This document shows positions 12,131 to 23,459 of a stretch of DNA of 64,000 bases, one piece after another. Both the position numbers and the translations under genes were made by a program. This DNA comes from Vesta saturnalis (taxonomy: Eukaryota > Arthropoda > Insecta > Coleoptera > Lampyridae): assembly GCA_036346205.1 (NCBI GenBank), contig JARFJB010001594.1:2657501-2721500 (forward strand). The letters run 5' to 3'. The stretch's first letter is position 1, and each line of letters begins with the position of its first letter. The notes beneath the pieces are model-generated. The model was not told the DNA's origin. It saw only the letters and a program-made list of their open reading frames with translations, and searched no databases.

Positions 12131-13925
12131 TTTTTTTTAATGAGTGTGGACCTGAATAGGCTAAATTAGGCCTATCGTGCTAAAGCACTCAGGAACACTT
12201 AGAAGGATGGATAGAGGGATAATGAATTGCCAATAGATGCCTATGAACAGCTACCGTAAATTTTCTCATGTCATAAGTGAGAGGAAAACAGGAACTAGGG
12301 AGATCATTCCAGAGTTTAGAAGCCGTGTAGAAAAATGTGGATTGCGCCCGTTTGGTACGACAAATGGAGATTTGTACTGCATACTGATGATGTGAATGAG
12401 CGAACCGAGCGTTTCTCACAAAGATAGCCCGAGATGGTATCAAAGAATATAATTCAGCAGCACAATAGCCGTTGTAATAACGATAATACAAAGAAAGAAC
12501 TGAAACCATCCTTCTATGCTCAAGGGACTGTATGTGAGAAGTTAAGGACGGGTCATTTATAAGCCTAATCGCTCCCTTTTGAATACGATCAACGATATCG
12601 AGAGCGTATTGTGGAGCACTAACCCAGAAGTGAGAATTATATTCCAGATGAGGTCGAATTCGGCCCTTATACAGCAGAATGATTTGTCGAGAGGTAAAGT
12701 ACTGCTTAGATCTGTACGAAAAGCCTATTTTACGAGCAGCTGTTTTGGTAGCTGACAGAAGATGTTCAACCCATGAGAGATTTGAAGATACAGTTATACC
12801 AAACAGAGTAATAGGGTCTGAAAACTTAAGAACTGAGCCATTCATACTTACAACAGAAAATGATCGATCTTTTTGGCGGACACAAGGCAACACTGAGTTT
12901 TGTTAGCATTAAATTTAACTAGATTATTGCTTCCCCATTCGAGAATACGTTGAATATCTTTGTTGATTGAATTTGCCATTTCAGCTTTAATTTCTTGAGT
13001 TGACATAGAAGGTGGATTATCACTATGACTAGACCGCGATGAACTACTGCTATCGTCAGCAAAGTAATGGATGGGTTTAGTTGTAGAAGAAATAAGGTAA
13101 TTTATGTACAGCAGAAAAGTGTAGGCGCTATCACTGATCCCTGTGGTACGCCCGCGTTAATGCTAACTTCTTTTGGAAAAACCATTAACTACGATACGTA
13201 TTCGTCTTTATCAAGGAAACTAGAAACCCAGTTGATGAGCGTATCATTTAACCCAAACGAGGTGAGTTTGGCAAGTAAGCACTTATGCCAAACTTGGTCA
13301 AATGCCTTTGAGATATCTAAAGCGACTACAACTGTTTCCGGACTGCTCTACTGTATTGTTCGAAATCTGGAGTCACATATGAAAGAAGATCACCTGTTGA
13401 ACGACTTTGCTTAAACCCATATTGGTGGTCACTAAGGAGTTTGTTAGTTTCAAGGAACGTGAGCAGTTGCTAATTGATGGCTTTTTCCATGATTTTAGAC
13501 AAAATGGAAGTGATGGCTTACACTTCTTTGCATAAAGTCTTAACTGAACTGATAGTTGGCTTTTATCAAGAAAACTAGAAACCCAGTTGATGAGCGTATC
13601 ATTTAACCCAAACGAGATGAGTTTGGCAAGTAAACACTTATGCCAAACTTGGTCAAATGCCTTTGAGACATCTAAAGCGACTACAACTGTTTCCCCGGAC
13701 TGCTCTACTGTATTGTTCGAAACCTGGGTCACATATGAAAGAAGATCACCTGTTGAACGACTTTGCCTAAACCAATATTGGTGGTCACTAAGGAGTTTGT
13801 TAGTTTCAAGGAACGTGAGCAGTTGCTGATTGATGGCTTTTTCCATGATTTTAGACAAAATGGAAGTGATGGCTTCACTTCCATTGCATAGAGTCTTAAC
13901 TGAACTGATAGTTGGCTTAAGTAGC
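12131..13925 (-). mobile_element. Non-LTR retrotransposon fragment (copy a), RT and C-terminal part
   Basis: Minus-strand frames give reverse-transcriptase motifs: QSRSTGDLLSYVTQ, the catalytic block VALDVSKAFDQVWHKCLLAK (13858-13373), a FADD box near 13060, then a C-terminal region from 12893 to 12189 (ITVSSNLSWVEHLL, RPHLEYNSHFW, STFFYTASKLWNDLP). The endonuclease is missing. The RT region has a tandem duplication of about 355 bp and several frameshifts. The 3' end on the minus strand is GTGCTTTAGCACGAT, shared with the other copies, then a short A tail at about 12131. It belongs to the same family as 20196-21165, 27241-30260 and 53395-55950. The clade is uncertain; CR1/Rex1/Jockey-like is my best guess. 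Confidence 0.85.
13197..13914 (-). repeat. Tandem duplication inside LINE copy a
   Basis: Two direct units of about 355 bp (13197-13554 and 13556-13914) share CTAGAAACCCAGTTGATGAG, AAACTTGGTCAAATGCC and end in CTTAACTGAACTGATAGTTG. Both encode the same piece of RT on the minus strand, so the catalytic-aspartate block occurs twice. Confidence 0.85.
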
Positions 13926-14759
13926 TCCTACATTAATTAAAATAGCAGCCGCTTGGGGTGGTTTCTGAATTATCTAAATAGTTGTTTGTGTTAAAATGGG
14001 CCACCGTTAAACCGTTAGAAGGCTAACAATAGATTACAAATTGGACTTTGATCCATGCTATACAGAGAAAGTTATGCTTAAAACGTGAGAAAGTTATGCT
14101 TAAAACGTAAGAATGCTAAACCGAGATTTAAAGCTATGGTACTGGTAGAGTTGATAAGATGTGTGAAACTAAGTTGGTTAATATCCTGATTGATTCACAC
14201 CTTAGTTAAAATTTATATCAGACAGCGTAATGTGTTTAAAGCATACAGTACAAAATCAATCAAAACTTGAAACAAAACTGCAGATCTGATATCTGCACTG
14301 GAAAGGATTAAAAAGATGTTTATCATTACTACTACGCAGATACAAAGTATGAAGAAATATTCACCAAGTGTAAAAATAATAAACCGGTCTTGCGGTATAG
14401 TACGAGTTGGTATGCAGTTGTGTGAAGGATTACTTATGTAGAAATACCGCATGAGCGCCACTCTAGCGAGTATTGGAATTGTGGATGAAGGCTATTGAAG
14501 AAAATTTAAAAGAGCTTCAGATCTACTTGTGTGTGGCAGTTTGTATAGTCCATACTAGGTGTTACCTCTTGTCCTTTGATCCCGATGCTTCGTTTATTGT
14601 AATGTATTTTCCACTTTAAAATGTATTTTATTAAATTAATTAATTTAGATTGTTGCCTTGGTCTGTCGTTGATTTTTATCGAACTTGGTAACTGCAACAT
14701 TAAGAAACTTGAGCTTAGATATACAAAACTGCGTCGATGTCTTGTTATATAGTTATATC
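13926..14759. other. Non-coding stretch
   Basis: No supported coding frame. A short direct repeat, GAGAAAGTTATGCTTAAAACG, occurs twice near 14068-14110. Nothing else recognised. Confidence 0.4.
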
Positions 14760-16900
14760 GCAAGTCTGGCTATTTCCTCATTTTAAAACGGTTGTCAAAG
14801 TTTCGCCGAGATCGGCTGTAGTGTGTTAGAGATTCGTACGCACGTCTGCGCTATCGTGCATTAAAACGGTGTGTCAAGTTCGCCGAGTCGGCGAGTGCGT
14901 GTGGATGTGTGCGTGCGGGTGCGTGGTAGCGTGTCGTGTGTGCATGCGTGTGCGTGTACGTGTGCGTTTCCGTTTGCGCGTGCGGGTGTATGCGTGCGTG
15001 CATGTGTGCTATGTGTGCGTGTGTGTGCACATTTCAAATGTACAAACATATCGGCATATAGATCTTAGAAAACGGAATTAATTATGTTCCATGCAATTTT
15101 GGTAGATGCGTAATTTATGAAAAATATCGCATAAGTAGAATTTAAGCGTTATGTTCCACATTTTTATTTCAAAGCCTGATTAGAAATTAATATGTTCAGA
15201 AATAATATAAGCAGTTTGTTCCTGTTATCGGTGATAACACGAGTTAAAGTCTGATAAAATTGAACAATTGTATGTTAGAAATAGTAGTAAGGTTGTGTAT
15301 TATAGGTGATAAGTTGTCAGTATGAAAAGTGAGTGGTGAGAGTGTAGGGTAGTGTGGTGTGAGTGTGAGTGGAGTGAGTGTGTTGTCGTGTGGTGTGTGT
15401 GTAGGTGAGTGGTGGTGTGCGTGCGCTGTGGTTTGGAGGTGGTGTGTGTGGTGCGTGAGTGCGTGCGTGCGTGCGTGCGTGCGTTGTGTGTGCGTTCTGC
15501 TGCGTGCGTGCATGCGTGCGTGTGTGTGCAGGCGTGCTGGTGCTGCGTAGTGCGTGTACGTGTGTCCGTTTGCGCGTGCGTGATGCGTGCGTCTGTAAAT
15601 GGTTAAATTTTGGATGTGTCAGCAATTTTGGAACATTTGTACAAACATATCGGCATATAGATCTTAGAAAACGGAATTAATTATGTTCCATGCAATTTTT
15701 TGGTAGACGCGTAATTTGAAAAAATCCCTAAAGTAGAATTTAAGCGTTTGTTCACATTTTTTATTTCAAAGCCTGATTAGAAATTGTATGTTCAGAAATA
15801 ATATAACAAGCGTTGTGCCTATTATCGGTGATAACACGATTTAAAGTCGATAAAAATTGAACAAGTGAGTGTGAGTGAGAGTGTGAGGGTGAGTGTGTGT
15901 GAGTGTGAGTGTGAGTATAAGTGTGTTGTCAGTGTGTAGGAGTGAGAGTAGTGTTGAGTGTAAGTAGTGTGTGTGAGTGTGAGGTGTGTGTGTGTGTGCG
16001 TGAGTGCTGTGTGCTTGCGTTCTAGCATGCGTGCGTGCATGCGTGCGTACGTGCGTGTGTGCGTGCGTGCATGCGTGCGTGCGTTAGTGCGTGCGTGCGT
16101 GCGCGCTTGCGTGAGTGCGTGCGTCTCTTGTAAATGGTTAAATTTTGGGAGAATTCAAGCGGCGGAGAGGGAAGGATTATTAGGAACAGTTTTTTGTATA
16201 AAAATATCGGCATATAGATCTTAGAAAACTGAATTAATTATGTTCTATGAAATTGTTTGGTACGATGCGTAATTTGAACAAATTTGTTCAAATTGCTGCA
16301 ATATCTAAATAAGGATCAACTTTATAAAGATATTTCTGAAAGACAATTTAATTCTTTTTTCGTTACAAAGTTTCTTTAGATATGTGTTGTTCCACACCAT
16401 TTTTATTTCAACTATCATTGCGAATGATAGATAAATGTACTTAAGCCCTATGTAAATGCCCAATCAGAAATTGTATGTTCAGGGATAATATGACAAGTGA
16501 TATGCCCATAACCCGAATTAAAGCCGATGAACGAGTGCGAAGCACGAGTACATTTTTCTGAAAATCTATAGGAATATGTGTGGACATATTCTTTAAAAAT
16601 AATTCAATTTTGCATGACTTTTGTCTGTATAAAATTTCACGTGAACTCTGTTTGCGGTATTTTTAACACGCGGTTGGCTTTGCAGTTTTTTTTCAAGTTG
16701 GTATCTGTATGTCTTTCAATGTTTATCTCACATAAAGATTAAACATTTATCTGATAAACCATTATTTTTACGACGTTGCCTGATTTTGTTATCAACGTAT
16801 AGCGAAAGTGGTTGCAAAGTTATCCTAAAAACATTCTGTTTCATTTCCATTTTGTAGGATGGAAGGTCGAATGTTATTCCACATCAGATATTTAAAAATA
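14760..16900 (+). mobile_element. GT-core element E2, internally triplicated
   Basis: Three successive units each combine a GT/GC-rich core (about 14885-15030, 15305-15600, 15865-16130) with the body ACATATCGGCATATAGATCT or AAATATCGGCATATAGATCT (15046, 15646, 16202) followed by AATTAATTATGTTC and GTATGTTCAG boxes. Only the third unit continues to the family right end TTCCATTTTGTAGGATGGAA near 16846 and TTCCACATCAGATATTT. Spacings are about 600 and 555 bp. It lies immediately upstream of the RING-gene exons and is therefore probably intronic. No coding capacity. Confidence 0.7.
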
Positions 16901-17047
16901 AAAAGAAATTGAATGTAAATAAAATTTATACATTGTTATATTTCATTCTAGTGCAATATATTTTTGTTGTTAGTTGCTAAAAGAGCTGTTCGTCAACTGC
17001 TAACTTTTTATAGTACCACTATTTAAATTATTTTTATTCTGTTTTAG

Positions 17048-18035
17048 GATAAACTTTTAAACAAGTTAGAAGAGAGTGAACCAGAACTTGCAACATGTCC
17101 AGAAGAAGAATGTGTTATATGCATAAACGCAAAAGCAACAATGCAGACAGCACCATGCGGACATCAAGTCGTTTGTCGAAAATGTTTCGTAAAGACAATT
17201 CAAATAGCTGTCTCTCAACGTCTTTTACCATTGCGATGCGTTATATGTCGAGCAAAAATTCTTAGGCTTAAGGTTTGTAGTACCCAAAATAATAATAATA
17301 ATAATTTATAATCAGTAATTTAATTTTTTAAGACCGGTCCTGTTCTTCCAACATCAGCAAGCGGATACTCAGTAAATTCGCGTTCATCTTCCGTTCCTCA
17401 ATCTGATAGTTTGTACAGTGTAAGCAGCGGGGGTTCGTCGGTGTCGTCCAGTTCATGTGCTTCCGATAATAGTAATGGTTCTTGTTGCGGGGGACATTGT
17501 TTAGGAGCGTATCCGAGACAACCAATAACAGGAGCTTTAAGAAGATCTCAACAACATGCTATGAAGATTAAGCTTCAAGAATACTGTCATCCAGAGCGAA
17601 GTAACATTAATAGATTACCTCCAATAAAGGAATCGCCATATTCTGGTAGCCCTTGTCACAGCAATGCGCCAGCATCTACTAGAATTAGGTAAAAGATTAC
17701 TACGAGTGACTCAAACTAAAACACATTTTTCCAGATGCGCTCAGAAAATTGTAACGCAACTTGAAACAGTACCACTTTTAGGGAAAAGGAGAGATTATAA
17801 GTATGAAAAACTGGCACAGGAAGATGAAGAAGCAATTGAAAAGGTTGAAGATGATGACAAAGAGAAGACTCGGAAATGGTGGACGGAGAGAAGATGGAAA
17901 GAGAGAAGTAAAAGTGAAGAAAGGAATGATAATAAAAAGAATGAGCTTGTTGAAAAGCAAATGGAATTGAAAGAAAAGCAAAGAAAAATACGGTTTTCCT
18001 TGGATGATTTAAAGGAAGATAAAAAAGTGAAATAA
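17048..18035 (+). CDS. RING-finger protein, last three exons (5' part outside or unseen)
   Basis: The only clear host gene. Exon at 17048-17272 (acceptor TTCTGTTTTAG, donor AAG|GTTTGT) gives 75 codons with a complete C3HC4 RING: C22-x2-C25-x11-C37-x-H39-x3-C43-x2-C46-x17-C64-x2-C67, in CVICINAK, APCGHQVVCRKC and RCVICRAK. After a 60-bp intron, exon 17333-17688 (phase 0 in, phase 2 out) encodes a Ser-rich low-complexity stretch (SVSSGGSSVSSSS), a Cys/Gly patch and a basic stretch (GALRRSQQHAMKIKLQEY). After a 46-bp intron, exon 17735-18035 encodes a Lys/Glu-rich, probably coiled-coil tail ending DDLKEDKKVK-stop. The frame stays open over all three exons, 293 residues in total. RING domains of this type usually bind two zinc ions and act as E3 ubiquitin ligases; substrate and pathway are unknown. 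Upstream exons are not seen. They may lie left of the transposon-filled intron or outside the window. Confidence 0.88.
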
Positions 18036-18089
18036 GAGAGCTATACTTTTTTTTATGCGAAAAGTTTTTGAAGGCAATTTTATCAAAAA

Positions 18090-18095
18090 ATAAAA
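18090..18095 (+). terminator. Polyadenylation signal of the RING gene
   Basis: AATAAA 55 bp after the stop codon, in an A/T-rich 3' UTR. It is the first canonical hexamer downstream, so a short 3' UTR is likely. Confidence 0.55.
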
Positions 18096-18415
18096 ATAAT
18101 GATACGACTACCTCCTGGGTCTACTAAATAATACTAAAGATTTTTAGATCAACCTGTAATCAAAGTTTTGAGCTACAATATGTGTTTAGAGTAGATAAGG
18201 GAGATTAAAGACGTTAAATCATTTCTGCAAAACGCTTAGCGCGTGATTTTAAAAATATACGAATAACTAAAAATACTTAATCTTCCCAAGTAAATCTAGT
18301 AAGTCAATGTTTAGGTCAATTGTTTTTCTAGTTCGTGTCGTTTATGTATATGTATCGCGATTTTGGTACATTTTTTGACAATGTTCCATTGAGGCGCTGT
18401 CTGTTCAAAATAAGG

Positions 18416-18546
18416 CACCACCCTGTAAAATCTGATATTGACTTTAATCAAAAATCAAAATAGTCGACATATCGATTGCTTTACTTTTTAAATGGGAAAA
18501 AAGTGGAGATCAATAGCATTCTTTTTTATCAGTTCACAGGGTGGGC
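18416..18546. mobile_element. Short MITE-like element with CCACCCTGT/ACAGGGTGG ends
   Basis: ACCACCCTGTAAAATCTG at the left and TTCACAGGGTGGGCATAA at the right form a 9-10 bp inverted repeat around about 110 bp of AT-rich DNA. Ends of the ACAGGGTG type are common in insect Tc1/mariner-derived MITEs. The assignment is by ends only. Confidence 0.4.
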
Positions 18547-19460
18547 ATAAAATGTTGGCAATAATTCATAATCAAATAATCGTAGATAAATATATATTTT
18601 AATGCTGGTTATGCGGCCCTGTATCATAGAAGTTTAGTTTTGTATACTTAATAGTCGCGTTGTCAAATTACGTATAACATGTACAGGGTGTTTGAAATTA
18701 AAGTTAGTTCGTAAATAATCATGGTTAAGGGGGACGGGAAATGGGGAATATTGTCTTGTGAGTAATAATAACATAATAGAAGCAAATAATTTTGATCATC
18801 CTGTATTTATTTGAAACCAACTTATGAAAAATAAAATTGTTACTGATTAAAATGAGTTTTTGTTTGTTAAATATGTAGTAGTCCATAATTACATTCTTCG
18901 TAAATTTTTTATACGTTTACATAGTGATGGAATTTGGTTTTTAAAAATTATATAATAATAAAAAAGACCCACTTTATTACTTCTAATACTTGTTGTTTTC
19001 ATCACGTAATGGAGTAATAATTATGGATGTTATCATTTATACAAAATTACGTGTAACAATGTAATATTGAACTCAACTATTTTTGTAATTATCATAAAGA
19101 CGGGTATGACATGATTGTATTTCTTAACATGTTAAAAAAGGTGACAGCTCAAAAAAAATGTCACGTATTCCTTAGTTAATGTAATGAGCTCAAGGTGATC
19201 AATTTAAATCTTATTAAAAATATTGAAAATAAAAATTTATACTATTAGTATTAAGACATTGAAATTATTTAATCAGATATTGGTCTTTTTTGTATACAAT
19301 ATAATTTAAACCTACTGTATACTTCCTGTATATTATTATTTAAAAAAACGCATTTCGTGACTTTAGAAGTAATCCTTGAAACCATAATGTTATGGGGCTC
19401 CTATTATCTTAATTCGTAGTCCAAAATTTTATTTTTTGCAAACCATTCCACTATCTCAAC
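18547..19460. other. Non-coding AT-rich 3' flank of the RING gene
   Basis: No supported coding frame. TACAGGGTGTTTGAAATTAA at about 18683 and ATCATCCTGTATTTATTTGA near 18797 may be edges of another small DNA-transposon relic. The rest is featureless. Confidence 0.4.
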
Positions 19461-19462
19461 TA

Positions 19463-19545
19463 TATTTTTGCACGATCGGTCGGTTTCTTTCATTTACAAG
19501 CTTTGTTGTTAGGACGGTAAGTTCCAACTTACCGACCATGGTAAT
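19463..19545. mobile_element. Partial MITE with CGGTAAGT hairpin
   Basis: TTTTTGCACGATCGGTCGG at the left edge and an inner hairpin CGGTAAGTTCCAACTTACCG (about 19514-19533). Both features recur in the fuller element at 62445-62705. It seems to truncate the adjacent recombinase-like remnant. Confidence 0.45.
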
Positions 19546-19993
19546 CTTCCGATAGTATTTCTACCAACAACTTGATTGATACATCGTCAATTATGATATT
19601 TCAGAAAGAAGCGTCTAGAATCAACAAGGTTAGGTCGCATACTAGCATATCTTCTCCGTATTTCCAAAAAATGAATCTCCTAGTTTTGATGGTTGGTAAT
19701 TGTAAAAGTTCGCTCAACACCTGTTTTTGTCTTGAGAATTGTATTTAGAGGTATCGATACCACAGTTCAGAATTATGGACGATTTGAGCATTGAATACTC
19801 CCAAAGACTGCCAGGAGACTTCAATATCATGTTCCGTTGTACAAAATATGCGACTAACCCTTCTCAGTAGCACTAACATTGATTTTCATCACACAACTAT
19901 TTCAGTTATCGCTTTTCACTAAGTATTGAATTGAACCCGATGGCAAAAAATCTTCGATTTCATTATCTTCGCCTTCTAATACTTTTTCGGACA
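19546..19993 (-). pseudogene. Tyrosine-recombinase-like (Crypton/KYR-type) remnant
   Basis: Reading leftward from an ATG at 19993, a short acidic N-terminal frame (MSEKVLEGEDNEIEDFLPSG) is followed by stops. After a gap, another stretch reads TGVERTFTITNHQN-stop, then RRRYASMRPN, RRFFLKYHN-stop and QVVGRNTIGRLPW. The order Thr-Asn-His, Tyr-Ala-Ser-x-Arg-Pro, Arg-Phe-Phe, then Val-Gly-x-Asn-Thr-x-Gly resembles the mid-part of tyrosine-recombinase proteins repeated in arthropod genomes (Crypton-like). The downstream catalytic His/Arg/Tyr region is missing, cut by the hairpin MITE. Several stops show it is dead. Family recognition is from memory. Confidence 0.45.
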
Positions 19994-20195
19994 TTATTTA
20001 AGCCGAAAAACACTCACTAAAATTAGCTCAGTGTACTATTACAAATGCAGATAATCAATGCATTTTTAATTTTGAATGTTTATTGTGCAAAAAATAGTAT
20101 AAGGAACATGAACGTTAAGGGCTTTATCGGCCTCAAACCAAATTTCAGCCTCCCAATACTTAATATACTATCACATAAGAATTGCATAATGACTC

Positions 20196-21165
20196 CTGAC
20201 CTGTAAAACAATCGGGTGAAGCAGTTGTAATCACTTTAAATCATTTTGCCAATGTTGGTACAAGTGTTTAGTTGCCAAACTCACATCGTTTGGGTTACCT
20301 GATACGCTCATACAAATACGTAGATTCTTTTCAAAGGTAGTTGGCAGTAACGCGGGCGTGCCACAGGGTTCAGTGACACAATTCTTCTGCTGCCCGTTGC
20401 TTTCCTGGCGGCAGCAGTCTTCACTGTAGTTCATCTCAGTCTACTCATAATACTAATTCACCTTCTATCTCATATCTGGTTCCCTACATGGGTATATAAA
20501 ATATAGTTAAATTTTAGCGCTAACAAAACCTAGTGTTGCCTTGTGCGTACCAAAAAAGATAATCATTTCTTATTGTAAACATGAAGGACTCGGATATTAT
20601 TGTGTTAGAAAAGCTGGTATCTTTAAATCAATCATGGGTTGACCATCTTCTGTCAACTACTATAACAGATGATCGTAGAATAGGCTTTTCAAGATGCTTC
20701 TTCTAGTATATAAAGTACAAATGCAACCTCTCTCGGTTGGTATTTCCAATATGCTTTTGATATGTTTAGTCGCATTCAAAGAACAGCTATTGGGCTTATA
20801 AATAACCCGTCTTAACTTATCACATACAATTCTTTGAGTACTATTGTTAATGCAATGACTATTGTTCTGCTAAATTATATTCTTAGATACTATCTCGAGC
20901 CACTTTTTCTGTGTACAATGGGCTCGCTTATTCACATGACCGATATATAGTATAAATTAGAATTTGTACTAAACGGGTACAATCCACATTCTTATAAACG
21001 GCTCCAAAACTCTGGTATGATCTGCTTAGTTACCGTTTTCTTCATGCTGAAAATATAAAAAATTTAAGGTAATCGAGAGTAAATATGTCTTAGTAGTTTA
21101 ACACCCCCTATGCATCTTCGTTAAACTAAACTTAGCTTATTCAGGATCACAATTAAAATATCTGG
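20196..21165 (+). mobile_element. Old LINE fragment (copy b)
   Basis: Highly decayed copy of the family at 27241-30260, on the + strand. The RT-block nucleotides remain near 20345 (AACGCGGGCGTGCCACAGGG, corresponding to NAGVPQG). The C-terminal region is recognisable from about 20580 (GGTTGACCATCTTCTGTCAA) to 21050, and the 3' end GCTTATTCAGGATCACAATTA near 21139 matches copies a and d. Many frameshifts and stops. A 67-codon minus-strand frame over 20231-20434 is the antisense shadow. Confidence 0.65.
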
Positions 21166-21179
21166 TATGAAACGACGCG

Positions 21180-21430
21180 GGCCTTCCAAACTACAAAATG
21201 AAAATCTCAAAGAAATGAAATAATTTTAATAATTTTTTACCTTCCAAACTACACATACATATGTAGGTATAAAAGGTTACGCAATCGACTTTTACCTTCC
21301 AAAATGCATATACATATGTAGGTATAAAAGGTTATGCAATCGACTTTTTTTTCACTATCGCTAAATCGACTTATTAACTCATTTTACAACTTTTGGCCAA
21401 GTTTCGTCAGGATCGGTCATGATGTCTGGA

Positions 21431-21495
<65 letters not shown>

Positions 21496-22614
21496 GTGTG
21501 TGTGTGGGTGGATGGGTGGGTGGTGGGTGGTGGTGTGGGTGGGTGGTGTGGGGTGGGTGGATGGGTGGGTGGGTGCGTGGGTTGTGCGTGCGTGCTGGTG
21601 CGTGCGTGGTGTGGTGGAGTGGGTGTGGGTGGGTGCTGCGGTGGGTTTGTGCGTGCGTGCCTGCGTGCGTGCGTGCGTGTGTGTGTGGATGTGGGTGTGG
21701 GTGCGGGTGCCATGCCGGTGCGGGTGCGGGTGCGGGTACGGGTCCAGGCGCGGGTGCGAGCGCGAGCGCAAGCGCGTGCGATGTATGTTATTATCCACGG
21801 TAACTCCAGAACAAAAATACCTACGTACTTAAAATTTGTATTTACGCTTATTTTCATTTGGCTTAGAAGTGATTAGATTTTGGGAGTAATCCAGCGGCGG
21901 AGAGAGGGGGTTTACTAGAGTCAATTTTTTGTTTTTATAAATTATTTCTAAAACAGCTGCATATTTCAAAGATATAAAAATATCCAGACGTAGAAGTTAA
22001 ACATATCGATTAATTATGTTCTATGCAATTTTTTGATACGACGCATACTTTAGCGGTAAAAAAATTCCTAAGGTACAATTTAAGTGTTAGTTCAAATTTT
22101 TTCAATATCTGAATAACGATTCATTTGATTAGAAAAAGTGTAGATATATTTTTTAAAGAAAATTTAATTTTACATAACTTTCCTGTATAAAGTTTCTTAA
22201 TATAATGGAAGGCTTTGGAATTTTTTATTAAGTTAACACGTATTATTTATGTCTATCTCGAATGAAGTTTTAAACGTTTGTGTTCTGACATAGATTACTG
22301 TTTTTGTTTTTACAACGTTATCGGTTTTCGTTATGAATGTATGAAAGAGGTTGCATAGTTATGCTAAAATAAATTACAATTCAAATTATTTCATTTCTTT
22401 AATTTTTAAGTTAACATCTAGATGTCTACTAATCTCTATCTGTCCAGAACTTTTAAACGTGTGTGTGACATAGATTATTGTTTTTGCTTTTAAAATGTTG
22501 CATATTTACGTGATGAGCTTATTATAAAAATATATAAAGATATAATTATTCTAAAAAAATGTAACTAAAATTATTTCATTTCTTTTAATTTCCATTTTGT
22601 AGGTTGGAAGGTCG
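21180..22614 (+). mobile_element. GT-core element E3, best copy, with terminal inverted repeats
   Basis: The left end 21181-21227 (GCCTTCCAAACTACAAAATG, then AAAGAAATGAAATAATTTT) is the inverted complement of the right end 22567-22613 (AAAATTATTTCATTTCTTTT, then CATTTTGTAGGTTGGAAGG), with few mismatches over about 46 bp. Inside are two copies of a 60-70-bp unit containing ACATATGTAGGTATAAAAGG, the GT/GGGT microsatellite (21430-21790), the conserved body with GATTAGATTTTGGGAG, and a 175-bp internal tandem duplication (about 22230-22600, each with CTGACATAGATTA or GTGACATAGATTA). There is no transposase frame, so it is probably a non-autonomous DNA transposon. Confidence 0.75.
21430..21790. repeat. 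(TG)n / (GGGTGG) microsatellite
   Basis: Perfect TG to about 21487, then GGTG/GGGTGGGTGG-rich and GTGCGTGC-rich sequence to 21790. The G-rich + strand contains several GGG runs. Frames of up to 180 codons are compositional. Confidence 0.9.
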
Positions 22615-23459
22615 TATGGTGTTCCACACCAGATATTTTCAGTATTGCTAAACCGACTTATTAGCTCATTTTATATTGTTTGACAACGTTTTGCCAAGAA
22701 TGTACATGATGCCTGTGTGTGTGCGACGTGCGCGCACGCGCGCGCGCGTGTGTGTGTGTGTGTGTGTGAGTGTGCGAGTGTGAATGTGAGAGTGAGTGTT
22801 TGTGGGGGAGTGGGGGTTGCGTGCGTGAGTGCGTGCGTGTGTGTATATGCGAATGTATATTAGTATCCACGATAAGTCCAGATTCATAATACGTACGTAC
22901 TTGAAATGTTTCATTTAAGCTTATAGAGCTGATTAGATTTTGGGGAAAATGCAGCATCGGAAAGGGAGGGTTTATTAGGCAAAGTTTTTGTTTTTATCAA
23001 ATATATCCAGACAAGAAAACACGTAATTTAGAGGCAAAAAACCTTTAAGCTGGAATTTAAGTGTTCAAATTAATCAAGATTAACTTTATAGGAAAATGGG
23101 CAAACATATTTTCTGATGAAAATTTAATTTTATACAACTTTTCTTTATAAAGTTTCTTAATTCAAAGACCAATAAGAGTTAAAAATTAAAACGTAAGATT
23201 GAAAATGCTTAAACTGTATTATCGATATTTTTATAGAAGCGAGCGGTTTTGGATTTTGTTCAAGTTAGCATGTAGTTGTGTATTAACCTCTATCTGACAC
23301 AAAGGTCTAAATGTCCATCTGACATAGATTATTGTTTTCGTTTTTACAATGTTGCCTATTTTTGTTAAGAACGTATTAAAAGAGATGTTGCATGATTATC
23401 CTAAAAAAATGTTATTAAAATTATTTCATTTCTTCTAGTTTCCATTTTGTAGGTTGGAC
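22615..23459 (+). mobile_element. GT-core element E4, adjoining E3
   Basis: Begins directly after the E3 right end with the family left part (TTGCTAAACCGACTTATTAG near 22648), then a GT/GC core (22710-22850), the body (GATTAGATTTTGGGGAAAAT) and the family right end TTCCATTTTGTAGGTTGGA at 23441-23459. E3 and E4 share one boundary as a tandem pair. No coding frame. Confidence 0.7.

Noticed and set aside
12679..13829. Plus-strand frames of 75-115 codons over LINE copy a (and similar ones at 27608-29437)
   Set aside because: Antisense shadows of the minus-strand LINE ORF; they mirror its conserved blocks.
21334..21876. Cys/Val/Gly-rich + frame and Pro/Thr/His-rich - frame
   Set aside because: Composition from the TG/GGGTGG microsatellite of element E3.
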